Below are positions 1 through 7,616 of a stretch of DNA of 33,059 nt, in pieces (position 1 is the first letter of the stretch; every line of letters starts with the position of its first letter). A program made the position numbers and the translations under genes. The notes below the pieces were generated by a model, which saw only the letters and a list, made by a program, of their open reading frames with translations, was not told the DNA's origin and ran no database searches. Source of the stretch: Burkholderiales bacterium (lineage in GTDB: Bacteria > Pseudomonadota > Gammaproteobacteria > Burkholderiales > Burkholderiaceae_C); assembly GCA_947372225.1 (NCBI GenBank), contig CANBSV010000021.1, positions 1-33,059 of the forward strand. The letters run 5' to 3'.

Positions 1-2
1 TC

Positions 3-659
3 ATTGAGGGAGTTACCGGCTTTAGGGTCGCTTGCTCAGTAGGGGCCCTTCGGGATTCAATATACAGGCTGTACAAGGATAGGGTTCTGCGAGAGTCGGT
101 GGGCTTTTGGGCGCACATCTATGCAAGGAATGAGTTTTCGTTGGAGGCATCCTACAGAAGTCTGTTTGACGTATGGAGAGAGTGCGGATTGGTTGATAAG
201 TTTAACGTCCGACATAATATTGGATTTTCGAAGGATTCAATTTTCGTAGCTGACCCAAGTGGGACAGTGCCAGATTGGCGCCCGGAGAAAGGTATTTCCC
301 CCCTCGAGGGGCCTTACCCGCCAGATTTCCCTCTTCCGCTTAGATGGTGCCATGGCAAGGATATAAAAATAAAATTGAGATTTTCGGAGCCTGGCATGCT
401 GAGGCTTCGGTTGTCATACCATTGTCCGTTATTCGATTCACTTGATATTTCAGTCGGCTTTTCTAGATCTGAGGTGGTCATGTATAAGATGTTTCGGACT
501 ACTGGTGGGGAGTCGAAAGTCCTAGATATTGTTGTTGAGAGTTATGATGGATGGAGGTCATTGGGTATTTGGCCTGAAAATACATTTTTAGAGAGTGGGG
601 GTGCGGGGCGGCATCTTGCCTTCATGTTGCTGGGCATCGAGATTTCCAGGCACATTTGA
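3..659 (+). CDS. C-terminal part of an unidentified polysaccharide-locus protein (5' end outside window)
   Basis: The frame is open from the window edge to the TGA at 657-659, so this is the tail of a longer gene; the GTG at 99 is probably internal. I do not recognise the N-terminal part seen here. The last ~120 residues look like an all-beta accessory domain: alternating hydrophobic strands, then 'NTFLESGGAGRHLAF' near the end. That end resembles the C-terminus of the family 2 glycosyltransferase at 4129-5412 ('DTFVPSK...DTRELAFLVEG'). By that likeness and its neighbours it may be a glycosyltransferase or other sugar-modifying enzyme, but the catalytic part is not visible. Its DNA is AT-rich (22 of 60 bases G/C in 181-240), unlike the genes from 2015 onward. 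Its stop lies one base before the next ATG, suggesting an operon with the sulfotransferase gene. Confidence 0.6.
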   Translation: MEGVTGFRVACSVGALRDSIYRLYKDRVLRESVGFWAHIYARNEFSLEASYRSLFDVWRECGLVDKFNVRHNIGFSKDSIFVADPSGTVPDWRPEKGISPLEGPYPPDFPLPLRWCHGKDIKIKLRFSEPGMLRLRLSYHCPLFDSLDISVGFSRSEVVMYKMFRTTGGESKVLDIVVESYDGWRSLGIWPENTFLESGGAGRHLAFMLLGIEISRHI

Positions 660-660
660 T

Positions 661-1899
661 ATGGTTCAAGTTGTATCCGTTAGCGTTCCGAGAAGTGGGC
701 ATCATTTCCTGATTTCCGTCTTGAGGGAATATATTGGACTCGAAGGTTTTAGATATTGTGAAATGTACAGTGAAGCGACCTGTTGCAAGAAGTTCCCTTG
801 TTCGAGGATTGATTCGGAGCATGAAAGTTCGAATCTTTTCATGCAAAAGACTCATGACATGCTTAATGAGCTTCCCTTTCCACGAGAGGGGCGGTTTTTA
901 ATTCAGACGCGAGCTCCAAGTCAAGCCGCTGTCGCGTGGCTTCGGTGGGCAGCGGCACATGGGGAATATCTTTCACCAAGTGAATTTTCGGTTGCTATAT
1001 TTAGATTCTTTTGTTACTACATTTTATTTTTTCACAAGTGGTGCTTTGCCCCTCTTTCGGATACGTTTATTTTGCGGTATGAGGAAATCCGCGTTGCGGG
1101 TAGAGATAGGGAAGATAAAATTTCGGACTTGTTCCGCTGGTTGGGAATCGAAGTCGATCGAGATAAGCTAGTCTCGGCACTTGCTGCAGTTTCGAGGCGG
1201 GATGCCCATGGTAGTGATCGTTGGCACGGTGCTGATAATATTTACGATGCGGCGGGTTTAAATGATCTTACAGGGCAGATGTTTGGCTTTTGTTTGAAGA
1301 TGGTAGAGAAGTTATGCCCCGGCATAAAACTATCGGATTCGGATCGAGGGTTCGAATGCGATCGGGTAAGTAGCGATTTTTCCAGCCTATTTTTTCCTTT
1401 TGATGTTATCAATGGTGGTCAAGTTGAATTGGAATTTTCGGGTCAACGATTTATAAATTCTTATTCGAAAGGCCTAGGATGGTTTCGAAGTCAGTGTTCA
1501 GTACCTCGAGAGCTTGGCCTTAGTCGACCGGAGGCTGGTTTTGGTTCGTGGTCCGATGGCGATATTTTCGTGATTCCTCTACAGGTAAGTAGTAGGGTAA
1601 AAAGTTTGGCCGTAAAGCTGTCATTTGCTGCGATACCTCAGTTAAAGCCTGAGCGCGACATTCAGATATATTCTGTGTTGGATGGTTCATTTTTTGGCGG
1701 GTCTTCTGCGGTATATCGAGAGGATCAAGCCTGGCTGCTCGATGCAAGGTTCGAGTTTGAGGCTTCTGGTTTTTTGTTTAATCGTGTGGGTGGGGTGGTT
1801 TTTAGAATATTGGGGCTTCAGAGATACGATAGTGCTGAAAGGCGAAAGCTCGGGTTGTTAGTAAAGAAGGTTTTATTTGAGTCAGTTGTACTCGAGTAG
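661..1899 (+). CDS. PAPS-dependent sulfotransferase with C-terminal accessory domain
   Basis: Predicted 412-residue enzyme that would move sulfate from PAPS to a hydroxyl or amino group, most likely on a glycan. Residues 4-17 (VVSVSVPRSGHHFL) match the sulfotransferase 5'-phosphosulfate loop, with His-His where many families have Thr-Thr/Thr-Trp. R84 and S88 ('IQTRAPSQ') fit the 3'-phosphate site, and 'LRYEEI' at 138-143 is the usual strand after it. Residues ~250-412 form a separate beta-rich domain with 'GLGWF', 'GSWSDG' and a late 'ERRKLGLLVKKV', of a kind seen at the ends of polysaccharide glycosyltransferases. The ATG at 661 is chosen because it starts right at the loop and follows the upstream stop by one base; an upstream in-frame GTG at 595 would add 22 residues unlike the family. 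The gene is AT-rich, suggesting transfer. Acceptor unknown. Confidence 0.78.
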   Translation: MVQVVSVSVPRSGHHFLISVLREYIGLEGFRYCEMYSEATCCKKFPCSRIDSEHESSNLFMQKTHDMLNELPFPREGRFLIQTRAPSQAAVAWLRWAAAHGEYLSPSEFSVAIFRFFCYYILFFHKWCFAPLSDTFILRYEEIRVAGRDREDKISDLFRWLGIEVDRDKLVSALAAVSRRDAHGSDRWHGADNIYDAAGLNDLTGQMFGFCLKMVEKLCPGIKLSDSDRGFECDRVSSDFSSLFFPFDVINGGQVELEFSGQRFINSYSKGLGWFRSQCSVPRELGLSRPEAGFGSWSDGDIFVIPLQVSSRVKSLAVKLSFAAIPQLKPERDIQIYSVLDGSFFGGSSAVYREDQAWLLDARFEFEASGFLFNRVGGVVFRILGLQRYDSAERRKLGLLVKKVLFESVVLE

Positions 1900-2014
1900 C
1901 AGGAAGTGTTCATCCAGTTCGGTTTTTTGCTTGACGTTAGGGCGCCATATATTTTTTGTTGGCTAGCGTTATACCTAGCGTAAAGTTATTTTTTAGGACA
2001 ATACGGGCTATGCC
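1900..2014 (+). promoter_or_regulatory. Gap before gmd with possible promoter and short direct repeat
   Basis: The gap contains a TTGACG hexamer at 1931-1936 that could be a -35, but no convincing -10 at normal spacing. A 7-base direct repeat CTAGCGT occurs at 1963-1969 and 1975-1981, twelve bases apart, about one helical turn, as a regulator site might be. The base composition switches here from AT-rich upstream to GC-rich downstream. AGGA at 1995-1998 and GGG at 2005-2007 are the only ribosome-site-like bases before the ATG at 2015. Promoter function is a guess. Confidence 0.25.
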
Positions 2015-3136
2015 ATGAAAAAGGCACTCATCACCGGAACTACCGGCCAAGACGGCAGTTACCTCGCCGAGTTTCTGCTTGAGAAGGGCTACGAGGTGCA
2101 CGGCATCAAGCGCCGTGCGTCGTCGTTCAACACCCAGCGGGTGGACCACATCTATGAGGATCCGCACGTTGAAAACCAGCGCTTTGTGCTGCACTACGGC
2201 GACCTGACGGATTCATCCAGCCTCACGCGCATCCTTCAGCAGGTGCAGCCTGACGAGGTTTACAACCTGGGCGCGCAAAGCCATGTGGCGGTGAGCTTTG
2301 AAGCGCCCGAGTACACGGCCGACGTGGATGCCACGGGCACGCTGCGCCTGCTCGAAGCCATCCGGCTTCTGGGGTTGGGCGGCAAGACCCGCTTCTATCA
2401 AGCCAGCACCTCAGAGCTTTACGGTTTGGTGCAAGAAACGCCGCAGAGGGAAACCACGCCCTTCTATCCGCGCAGCCCGTACGCAGTGGCCAAGCTTTAC
2501 GCCTACTGGATCACGGTCAACTACCGCGAGGCTTACGGCATGTATGCCTGCAACGGCATCTTGTTCAACCACGAGTCTCCGCGTCGGGGCGAGACCTTCG
2601 TCACCCGCAAGATCACACGCGGCCTGGCCAACATCGCTCAGGGGCTGGACAGGTGCCTCTACATGGGCAACCTTGACTCGCTGCGCGACTGGGGGCACGC
2701 CAAGGACTACGTGCGCATGCAGTGGATGATGTTGCAGCAGGCTCAGGCTGAAGATTTCGTGATCGCCACCGGCAAGCAGTATTCGGTGCGCGAGTTCATC
2801 ACCTGGTCGGCTGCCGAGTTGGGCCTCACGCTGCGCTTTGAGGGGCAGGGCGTCGACGAAAAGGCTTACGTGGCTGCCATCGTGGGCGACCGTTCGCCAG
2901 CACTGAAGGTGGGTGATTGCGTGGTGGCGGTGGATGCCCGCTACTTCCGCCCCGCCGAGGTCGAAACCCTGTTGGGCGACCCGACCAAGGCCCGCGAGAA
3001 ATTGGGCTGGGTGCCCGAAATCACCGCACAGGCCATGTGTGCCGAGATGGTGGCCGCGGACCTGAATGCCGCGCAGCGCACCGCCTTTTTGAAGGCCAAT
3101 GGTCATGCGGTGACCACGGCCCGAGAGGCGGGGTGA
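2015..3136 (+). CDS. gmd: GDP-mannose 4,6-dehydratase
   Basis: Converts GDP-D-mannose to GDP-4-keto-6-deoxy-D-mannose in the cytoplasm, the first step to GDP-L-fucose. The protein has 373 residues, as in E. coli Gmd. It is an extended SDR: the Rossmann motif 'TGTTGQDGSYLAE' is at 8-19, and the catalytic set T132, E134 ('STSELYG'), Y156 and K160 ('SPYAVAK') falls at the positions known from the E. coli enzyme. 'NHESPRRGETFVTRKI' and 'DSLRDWGHAKDYV' are family signatures. The fcl gene begins 5 bases after its stop, so the two are cotranscribed. An ATG at 2010 is out of frame; 2015 gives the standard N-terminus. Identification is secure. Confidence 0.97.
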   Translation: MKKALITGTTGQDGSYLAEFLLEKGYEVHGIKRRASSFNTQRVDHIYEDPHVENQRFVLHYGDLTDSSSLTRILQQVQPDEVYNLGAQSHVAVSFEAPEYTADVDATGTLRLLEAIRLLGLGGKTRFYQASTSELYGLVQETPQRETTPFYPRSPYAVAKLYAYWITVNYREAYGMYACNGILFNHESPRRGETFVTRKITRGLANIAQGLDRCLYMGNLDSLRDWGHAKDYVRMQWMMLQQAQAEDFVIATGKQYSVREFITWSAAELGLTLRFEGQGVDEKAYVAAIVGDRSPALKVGDCVVAVDARYFRPAEVETLLGDPTKAREKLGWVPEITAQAMCAEMVAADLNAAQRTAFLKANGHAVTTAREAG

Positions 3137-3141
3137 GCCCC

Positions 3142-4119
3142 ATGTCCGGTCGCCAGCTCGGCAGCACCATCTTCGTGGCGGGCCACCGTGGCATGGTGGG
3201 CTCGGCCGTCGTGCGCCGCTTGCAGGCGCTGGGCTACGCGCAAATCTTGACGGCCACGCATGCCGAGCTTGACCTCACGGACCAGGCCGCCGTGCGGGAC
3301 TACTTTGCCCGGCATCGCATCGAGCAGGTGGTGCTGGCAGCGGCCAAGGTGGGTGGCATCCATGCCAACAACACCTATCCCGCCGAGTTCATCTACCAAA
3401 ACCTGATGATCGAGGCCAACGTGATCGAGGCGGCGCACCGCTCGGGCGTGCAGCGGCTGCTGTTTCTGGGCTCGTCGTGCATCTATCCGCGCATGGCCTC
3501 GCAGCCCATGTGCGAAGACGCGCTGCTCACCGGGACGCTAGAGCCCACCAACGAGCCGTATGCCATCGCCAAGATCGCAGGCATCAAGTTGTGCGAGAGC
3601 TTCAACCGGCAATACGGGCGCGATTACCGCAGCGTGATGCCCACTAATCTGTACGGCCCGCACGACAACTATCACCCCGAGAACTCCCACGTCATACCGG
3701 CGCTGCTGCGGCGATTTCATGACGCCGTGGCCGCCAACGCGCCCGAGGTGGTGATCTGGGGCAGCGGCACGCCGATGCGCGAGTTCCTACACGTCGATGA
3801 CATGGCCGCTGCCAGCGTGTACGTGATGGAACTAGACGAACCCACTTACCGCAGCCACACGCAGCCAATGCTGTCGCACATCAACGTGGGCACAGGCGTC
3901 GACTGCACCATTCGTGAACTGGCCGAAGCGGTGGTTCGCGTTACCGGCTATGCCGGTCGCCTGGTGTTTGACGCCAGCAAGCCCGACGGCGCGCCGCGCA
4001 AGTTGATGGACGTGTCGCGCCTGCGTGCATTGGGCTGGCAAGCGGCCATCGGGCTGGAAGATGGGCTGCGCGATGCTTATGCGTGGTTCTGTGCCCATGA
4101 GGCCAGTGCGCGGCACTGA
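3142..4119 (+). CDS. fcl: GDP-L-fucose synthase (epimerase/reductase)
   Basis: Acts after Gmd: 3,5-epimerisation and NADPH-dependent 4-reduction of GDP-4-keto-6-deoxymannose to GDP-L-fucose. It has 325 residues. The Rossmann motif 'VAGHRGMVGSA' is at 12-22. The catalytic Ser/Tyr/Lys are S112, Y140 and K144 ('GSSCIYP', 'EPYAIAKIAG'), with C113 in the position of the epimerase cysteine and 'SHVIPALLRR' carrying the partner His. 'GSGTPMREFLHVDD' is a family signature. An open frame extends upstream into gmd, but the ATG at 3142, 5 bases after the gmd stop and preceded by a GGGGTGAG stretch, gives the normal N-terminus. The gmd-fcl pair means the glycan made here probably contains L-fucose. Confidence 0.96.
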   Translation: MSGRQLGSTIFVAGHRGMVGSAVVRRLQALGYAQILTATHAELDLTDQAAVRDYFARHRIEQVVLAAAKVGGIHANNTYPAEFIYQNLMIEANVIEAAHRSGVQRLLFLGSSCIYPRMASQPMCEDALLTGTLEPTNEPYAIAKIAGIKLCESFNRQYGRDYRSVMPTNLYGPHDNYHPENSHVIPALLRRFHDAVAANAPEVVIWGSGTPMREFLHVDDMAAASVYVMELDEPTYRSHTQPMLSHINVGTGVDCTIRELAEAVVRVTGYAGRLVFDASKPDGAPRKLMDVSRLRALGWQAAIGLEDGLRDAYAWFCAHEASARH

Positions 4120-4128
4120 GCGCGCGTG

Positions 4129-5412
4129 ATGTCGCCTGGCGCAGGTTCGCCGCCAGTGTTGAGCGTGGTCATGCCATCGCTCAATCAGGGTCGCTTCCTG
4201 GCTGAGGCAGTGCGCAGCGTGCTGGACCAACCGGTCGACGGCGTCGAACTGGTGGTGGCCGATGGCGGCTCGGTCGACGACAGCGTTGAGCAGCTCGCAG
4301 CGCTGGCGGCGCAATATCCCGACCGCCTGCGCTGGACGTCGGGGCCTGACGACGGTCCGGCGCAGGCCATCAACCGCGCGGTGGCATTGGCCCGCGGGGC
4401 GGTGATCGGCTGGCTGAATTCAGACGATCTGTACGAGCCTGGCGCCATTCAGCGCGCGCTGGATCATCTGGCTGAAAAACCCGCTGACGTGATGGTCTAC
4501 GGCGAGGCCACTCACGTTGATGTGGCTGGCGTGCTGATCGGGCCTTACCCCACGAAGGGGCCGCAAACCCCGCTGGCCGAATTTGCCAACGGCTGCTTCA
4601 TCTGCCAGCCCACCGCGTTTGTCCGGCGTGACGCCTGGGATGCGGTTGGCGGCCTGGACGAAGCCCTGAGCACGGCGTTTGACTTTGATTTGTGGCTCAA
4701 GCTGTTCAAGGCCTACCCGGGGCGCATCGGGCACGTTGCGCAGTTGCAGGCCCGTTCGCGCCTGCATGCCGGTGGCATCACCATGCGCATGCGCGAGCGC
4801 GTGGCACTCGAGGGCATGCAACTCATTCACCGGCATCTGGGGTCAGCACCGCCCGCCTGGTTGCTGACCCACTTTGCCGAGCTGTGCGCGGAGCATCCCT
4901 TTCAGCCTGAGCCGGTTCGACTGGCAGACGCCATGCACCGGCTGATCGATCAGGCCGCGCCCTGGATGGCGCCCGATGCGGTGCAGATGCTGCGTCAGCG
5001 CATTGCCACCGACAGGCCTTTGCGGCTGGCCACGCCGCATGTCTATGTGGATGTGCATCCAGACGGCTGGGCTGGGCGACAACTTGAAGTGCGCCTGCGT
5101 CAGCCGGGGCAACCTTGCTCCGCCATCATCTTGCGTTGTCGTCATGCCGCGCCGGCCGGCGGCCCGCTGCACATCGAATTCACAACACCCGGGTGCGCAC
5201 CCCAAGGCCTTGAACTCATGGGGCCAGGCTTGTTCAACATCGTGCTGCCGGTGGCCGCGGCCGACCGGATCAAGGATGCTCGCATCACTTGCCGCGTGCT
5301 CTGCGAGGACACGTTCGTCCCCTCGAAGGCGGACCCGGGCAACGGCGACACGAGGGAGCTGGCTTTTCTGGTGGAGGGCTGTGATTTGGTGGGCTCGCCG
5401 ACTCAGGCCTAA
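4129..5412 (+). CDS. Family 2 glycosyltransferase with C-terminal accessory domain
   Basis: Predicted 427-residue inverting glycosyltransferase with a GT-A fold. 'LSVVMPSLNQGRFLAEAV' near the N-terminus, 'VVADGGSVDDS' at 42-52 and the metal-binding 'NSDD' at 97-100 are the GT2 hallmarks; 'QPTAFVRRDAWDAVGGLDE' and 'DFDLWLK' complete the acceptor side. The enzyme domain ends near residue 240. A helical linker follows, then a beta-rich domain at ~300-420 whose end resembles the end of the partial protein at 3-659. Start: ATG at 4129 preferred to the adjacent GTG at 4126. It lies 9 bases after fcl and probably belongs to the same transcript. The sugar could be fucose from the upstream pair, but nothing in the sequence fixes donor or acceptor. 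Confidence 0.88.
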   Translation: MSPGAGSPPVLSVVMPSLNQGRFLAEAVRSVLDQPVDGVELVVADGGSVDDSVEQLAALAAQYPDRLRWTSGPDDGPAQAINRAVALARGAVIGWLNSDDLYEPGAIQRALDHLAEKPADVMVYGEATHVDVAGVLIGPYPTKGPQTPLAEFANGCFICQPTAFVRRDAWDAVGGLDEALSTAFDFDLWLKLFKAYPGRIGHVAQLQARSRLHAGGITMRMRERVALEGMQLIHRHLGSAPPAWLLTHFAELCAEHPFQPEPVRLADAMHRLIDQAAPWMAPDAVQMLRQRIATDRPLRLATPHVYVDVHPDGWAGRQLEVRLRQPGQPCSAIILRCRHAAPAGGPLHIEFTTPGCAPQGLELMGPGLFNIVLPVAAADRIKDARITCRVLCEDTFVPSKADPGNGDTRELAFLVEGCDLVGSPTQA

Positions 5413-5415
5413 AGA

Positions 5416-5454
5416 GTTTTCGGCTTGAAATCTATTTGATATCAACCGAAAAAC
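5416..5454. terminator. Stem-loop between convergent genes, possible two-way terminator
   Basis: The 42 bases between the convergent stop codons hold an imperfect inverted repeat: GTTTTCGGCTTGA at 5416-5428 against TCAACCGAAAAAC at 5442-5454, each arm with one bulged base, and a 13-base AT-rich loop. The T and A runs lie within the stem rather than after it, so it is not a textbook intrinsic terminator, but its location and symmetry suit one working for both genes. Confidence 0.45.
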
Positions 5455-6198
5455 CTAAACCCGAGAGCGTGTTGCCCAAGCAGGGAGTTGCGACTTCATA
5501 TTCTCAAAGGTCTGAGTGTAGGGCTGAACTTCATAATGTGTGATAGTTGTACCGCGTAGCTTTCGTAATAAGCTGAAAATACTTTGATCGTGACGGTGCT
5601 CGCGAAACGTCGGGTGATTTTCAGCCACAGATGGCGAATCATCTGAGTATCTGTAGTTGTCTTCTATGGCAATTTCTTGCCACTGCGAAATCAGGTCCAG
5701 GTTGGAGCTTGTTTTTCCCAGCATGACAAAACCACCGCCCAACTGACTGGTCTTCATGATGTGACTGTTTTGTCCAACGCCCAGGCGATTCGCAAGGTCG
5801 GCCTTGGTCCACATGGCTTCAGTGTGAACATTTTGAAAAGACAGCATCCTGAATGGGCTGTCCATTGTGATGTCGATGTAATCCTGAAACCGTGCGCGAG
5901 CCGCACTGTTTAAAGTGAATCCGGCATCCAGATAGACGACAATATCATTGTTTTCTGCCTGCTCGAGCGCAAGGCCTATAACCTGCGGTTTCCAAATCCA
6001 GTAGCCGAACCCACGTTTCTGGGATTGCATGAAACCCATATGTTGTGACCTGAATTTTTCGGGCAACTGGCTTGAGTCAAAGAAAAGTATCTCTGAAAAA
6101 ATATTCATCGCCCGTGCCTCATCCAGGAATTTTTCCTTTCGATCGAAAAAAATCCCATCTGCGAATGAGGCCAATATGACTTTTGATTTATTCGCCAT
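5455..6198 (-). CDS. Uncharacterised sugar-locus protein with RGFGYWIWKP motif, possible glycosyltransferase
   Basis: Predicted 247-residue soluble protein. I know the motif pattern from polysaccharide loci, but no function has been shown to my knowledge. The core is 'KRGFGYWIWKPQVIGLAL' followed by 'NDIVVYLDAGFTLN'; the 'LDAG' resembles the metal-binding DxD strand of GT-A nucleotide-sugar enzymes, and 'QLGGGFVML' and 'EHRHDQSIFSLL' follow as in small capsule glycosyltransferases. A role as glycosyltransferase is inference. The ATG at 6198 starts 'MANKSKVILASF', a normal first strand; an upstream ATG at 6288 would add 30 residues of low-complexity sequence. The gene is less GC-rich than its neighbours (28 of 60 in 5941-6000), suggesting separate acquisition. 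It is the last gene of the leftward block, about 200 bases after cysC. Confidence 0.6.
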   Translation of the reverse strand: MANKSKVILASFADGIFFDRKEKFLDEARAMNIFSEILFFDSSQLPEKFRSQHMGFMQSQKRGFGYWIWKPQVIGLALEQAENNDIVVYLDAGFTLNSAARARFQDYIDITMDSPFRMLSFQNVHTEAMWTKADLANRLGVGQNSHIMKTSQLGGGFVMLGKTSSNLDLISQWQEIAIEDNYRYSDDSPSVAENHPTFREHRHDQSIFSLLRKLRGTTITHYEVQPYTQTFENMKSQLPAWATRSRV

Positions 6199-6400
6199 GA
6201 GAATTTCTGCCTGTCTTTCGGTAACTCGCGAGGCCCTTAGCTGAGCCGAGGCATGAGCGCTTTTCGGGCTTTGACGCAGGGCGGTCATGTGACGCGTGAA
6301 ACAACCCGATCGTCGTCCTCAGTCTTGCCGTCAAGGCCGTGCGGAAGCTGGGTCTGCATGGGTGACCATGCCACCCGACCGGGTGGAAACACCAGCCAGG
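6199..6400. other. Gap between cysC and the uncharacterised protein
   Basis: About 200 bases without a supported gene. Just downstream of the cysC stop there is a short inverted repeat, CCACCC at 6371-6376 and GGGTGG at 6381-6386 with a 4-base loop, but no T-run on the minus strand, so termination is uncertain. No clear promoter for the gene at 6198 was found. The part nearest that gene is an in-frame extension of its reading frame. Confidence 0.4.
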
Positions 6401-6979
6401 CTAAATTCCCAGTGCCGCAAGGATCAACGCCACAGCCTGCGCTGATTTGCACTCATGGCCGTCGATCACAACGTCAGCCGCTTGCGGTGCCTCATAAGGG
6501 CTGTCGATGCCCGTCATGTGGGCCAACTGGCCGCTGCGGGCCTTTTTGTACAGGCCTTTGGGGTCGCGGGCTTCGCATTCGGCCAAGGGTGTGTTGACGT
6601 AAACCTTGATGAAATCGGCTGCGCCGATCACCTCGCGCGCCAGCTGGCGGTCTTGCCTGAAGGGCGATATGAAGGCGGTGATCACGATCACGCCGGCGTC
6701 GACCATCAGCTTGGCCACCTCGGCCACACGGCGGATGTTTTCAGCCCTGTCCTCGTGTGAAAACCCCAGGTCGCGGTTGATGCCCAGCCGGATGTTGTCG
6801 CCATCCAGGATGTAGGTGCGCTTGCCTTGGGCGTGCAGTGCCACTTCCAGCGCGTTGGCAATGGTCGACTTGCCCGCGCCCGACAACCCGGTGAACCACA
6901 CCACCTTGCCCGCGTGACCCGCGAGCTTTTCGCGGTCGCGGCGGGTGACGCAGAAGGTCTGGTGGTGCAGGTTGTCCAT
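6401..6979 (-). CDS. cysC: Adenylyl-sulfate kinase (APS kinase)
   Basis: Phosphorylates adenylyl sulfate (APS) with ATP to give PAPS, the donor used by sulfotransferases. It has 192 residues, full length for a stand-alone CysC. The Walker A loop 'GLSGAGKS' is at 31-38, 'LDGDNIRLGINRDLGFS' follows at 59-74, and S105 in 'FISPFRQDR' matches the active-site serine loop; 'RDPKGLYKKARSGQ' is the family C-terminal signature. The ATG at 6979 is the only sensible start. No sulfate-assimilation genes (cysDN, cysH) lie near it. Its place inside a polysaccharide locus with a sulfotransferase gene 4.5 kb away suggests that it supplies PAPS for glycan sulfation rather than for cysteine synthesis; that link is inference. 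It follows hicB by 29 bases on the same strand. Confidence 0.95.
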   Translation of the reverse strand: MDNLHHQTFCVTRRDREKLAGHAGKVVWFTGLSGAGKSTIANALEVALHAQGKRTYILDGDNIRLGINRDLGFSHEDRAENIRRVAEVAKLMVDAGVIVITAFISPFRQDRQLAREVIGAADFIKVYVNTPLAECEARDPKGLYKKARSGQLAHMTGIDSPYEAPQAADVVIDGHECKSAQAVALILAALGI

Positions 6980-7008
6980 GGATTCGAGGATCGGTGTTGG
7001 CTGTTGCG

Positions 7009-7356
7009 TCAGCCTTGGTGGTGCGAGGCGAGCGTGAACTGCTTCAGCGCCTCTTGGGCGAGGGTGTTGATGCTCTTGCCTTCGGCCTGGGCCACGATGG
7101 CCAGCCTTTCGTGCAACTCAGGCGTGATGCGCAGGTTGAACTTGCCCGAGTAGTTGCGCCGGGGCTCGATGCCTTTTTCGCGGCACACATCAAGAAAGAC
7201 TTGCAACGATTTCTTGAACTCTGCGCGCAGCTCCTTGGGGTTCTTGCCGTAGAAATCGGCGCCCCCGCTCAGGCCAAGAATCTCGCCGCGAAACATGTCC
7301 AGATCGGCGTCGTAGTCGATCTTGGCCTGGTACCCGTCCACCGTCATCATGTTCAT
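7009..7356 (-). CDS. hicB: HicB-family antitoxin
   Basis: Predicted 115-residue antitoxin that would bind and block the HicA ribonuclease and repress its own operon. The N-terminal half ('YQAKIDYDADLDMFRGEILGL...ADFYGKNPKELRAEF') is the partly degraded RNase-H-like HicB fold. The C-terminal half ('GKFNLRITPELHERLAIVAQ...SINTLAQEAL') is a ribbon-helix-helix DNA-binding domain. The start at 7356 is chosen because its ATG overlaps the hicA stop as ATGA (7353-7356), the normal toxin-antitoxin coupling; an upstream in-frame start at 7383 would lie inside hicA. The pair sits between the methyltransferase and cysC in the same direction, so it interrupts or rides on the polysaccharide transcript. Confidence 0.88.
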   Translation of the reverse strand: MNMMTVDGYQAKIDYDADLDMFRGEILGLSGGADFYGKNPKELRAEFKKSLQVFLDVCREKGIEPRRNYSGKFNLRITPELHERLAIVAQAEGKSINTLAQEALKQFTLASHHQG

Positions 7357-7607
7357 GGAACTGCTCCGTGTTGCTCCAGCCACTTGCGAATGCTGGCGAC
7401 CGCACCCTTGTCAGTGTTGGGTGAAGGGTGCGGCCGATGAAATACCCGCACTTCGCCGAACAGCACTACTGCCACACGACTGCCTTCGCGTTCACTGACC
7501 TCTGCGCCCAACTCCCCAAAAAGCGACTCGATGTCCTTCCACTGAATGTTGCCGCTGGTGGGGTGGGTAAAGACAAGCTCAAGAGTTCGCTGATGCCTGC
7601 GCTTCAT
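7353..7607 (-). CDS. hicA: HicA-family toxin (predicted mRNA interferase)
   Basis: Predicted 84-residue small RNA-cleaving toxin. The fold order fits the HicA double-stranded-RNA-binding-like domain: an N-terminal helix, 'IQWKDIESLFGELGAEV', a strand 'SRVAVVLFGEVRVFH', and 'HRPHPSPNTDKGAVASIRKWL'. H57 and H60 are the candidates for the catalytic histidine. It belongs to the longer subfamily with 'HRPHP' rather than the compact 'GSHH' type. Its stop overlaps the hicB start. It has no recognisable ribosome site; the ATG at 7607 lies 9 bases from a strong inverted repeat that is probably the operator. Confidence 0.82.
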   Translation of the reverse strand: MKRRHQRTLELVFTHPTSGNIQWKDIESLFGELGAEVSEREGSRVAVVLFGEVRVFHRPHPSPNTDKGAVASIRKWLEQHGAVP

Positions 7608-7616
7608 GATTCATAT

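Noticed and set aside
2298..2729. Second frame inside gmd on the same strand
   Set aside because: Ser/Thr/Arg-rich product typical of a +1 frame in GC-rich DNA; gmd itself is full length.
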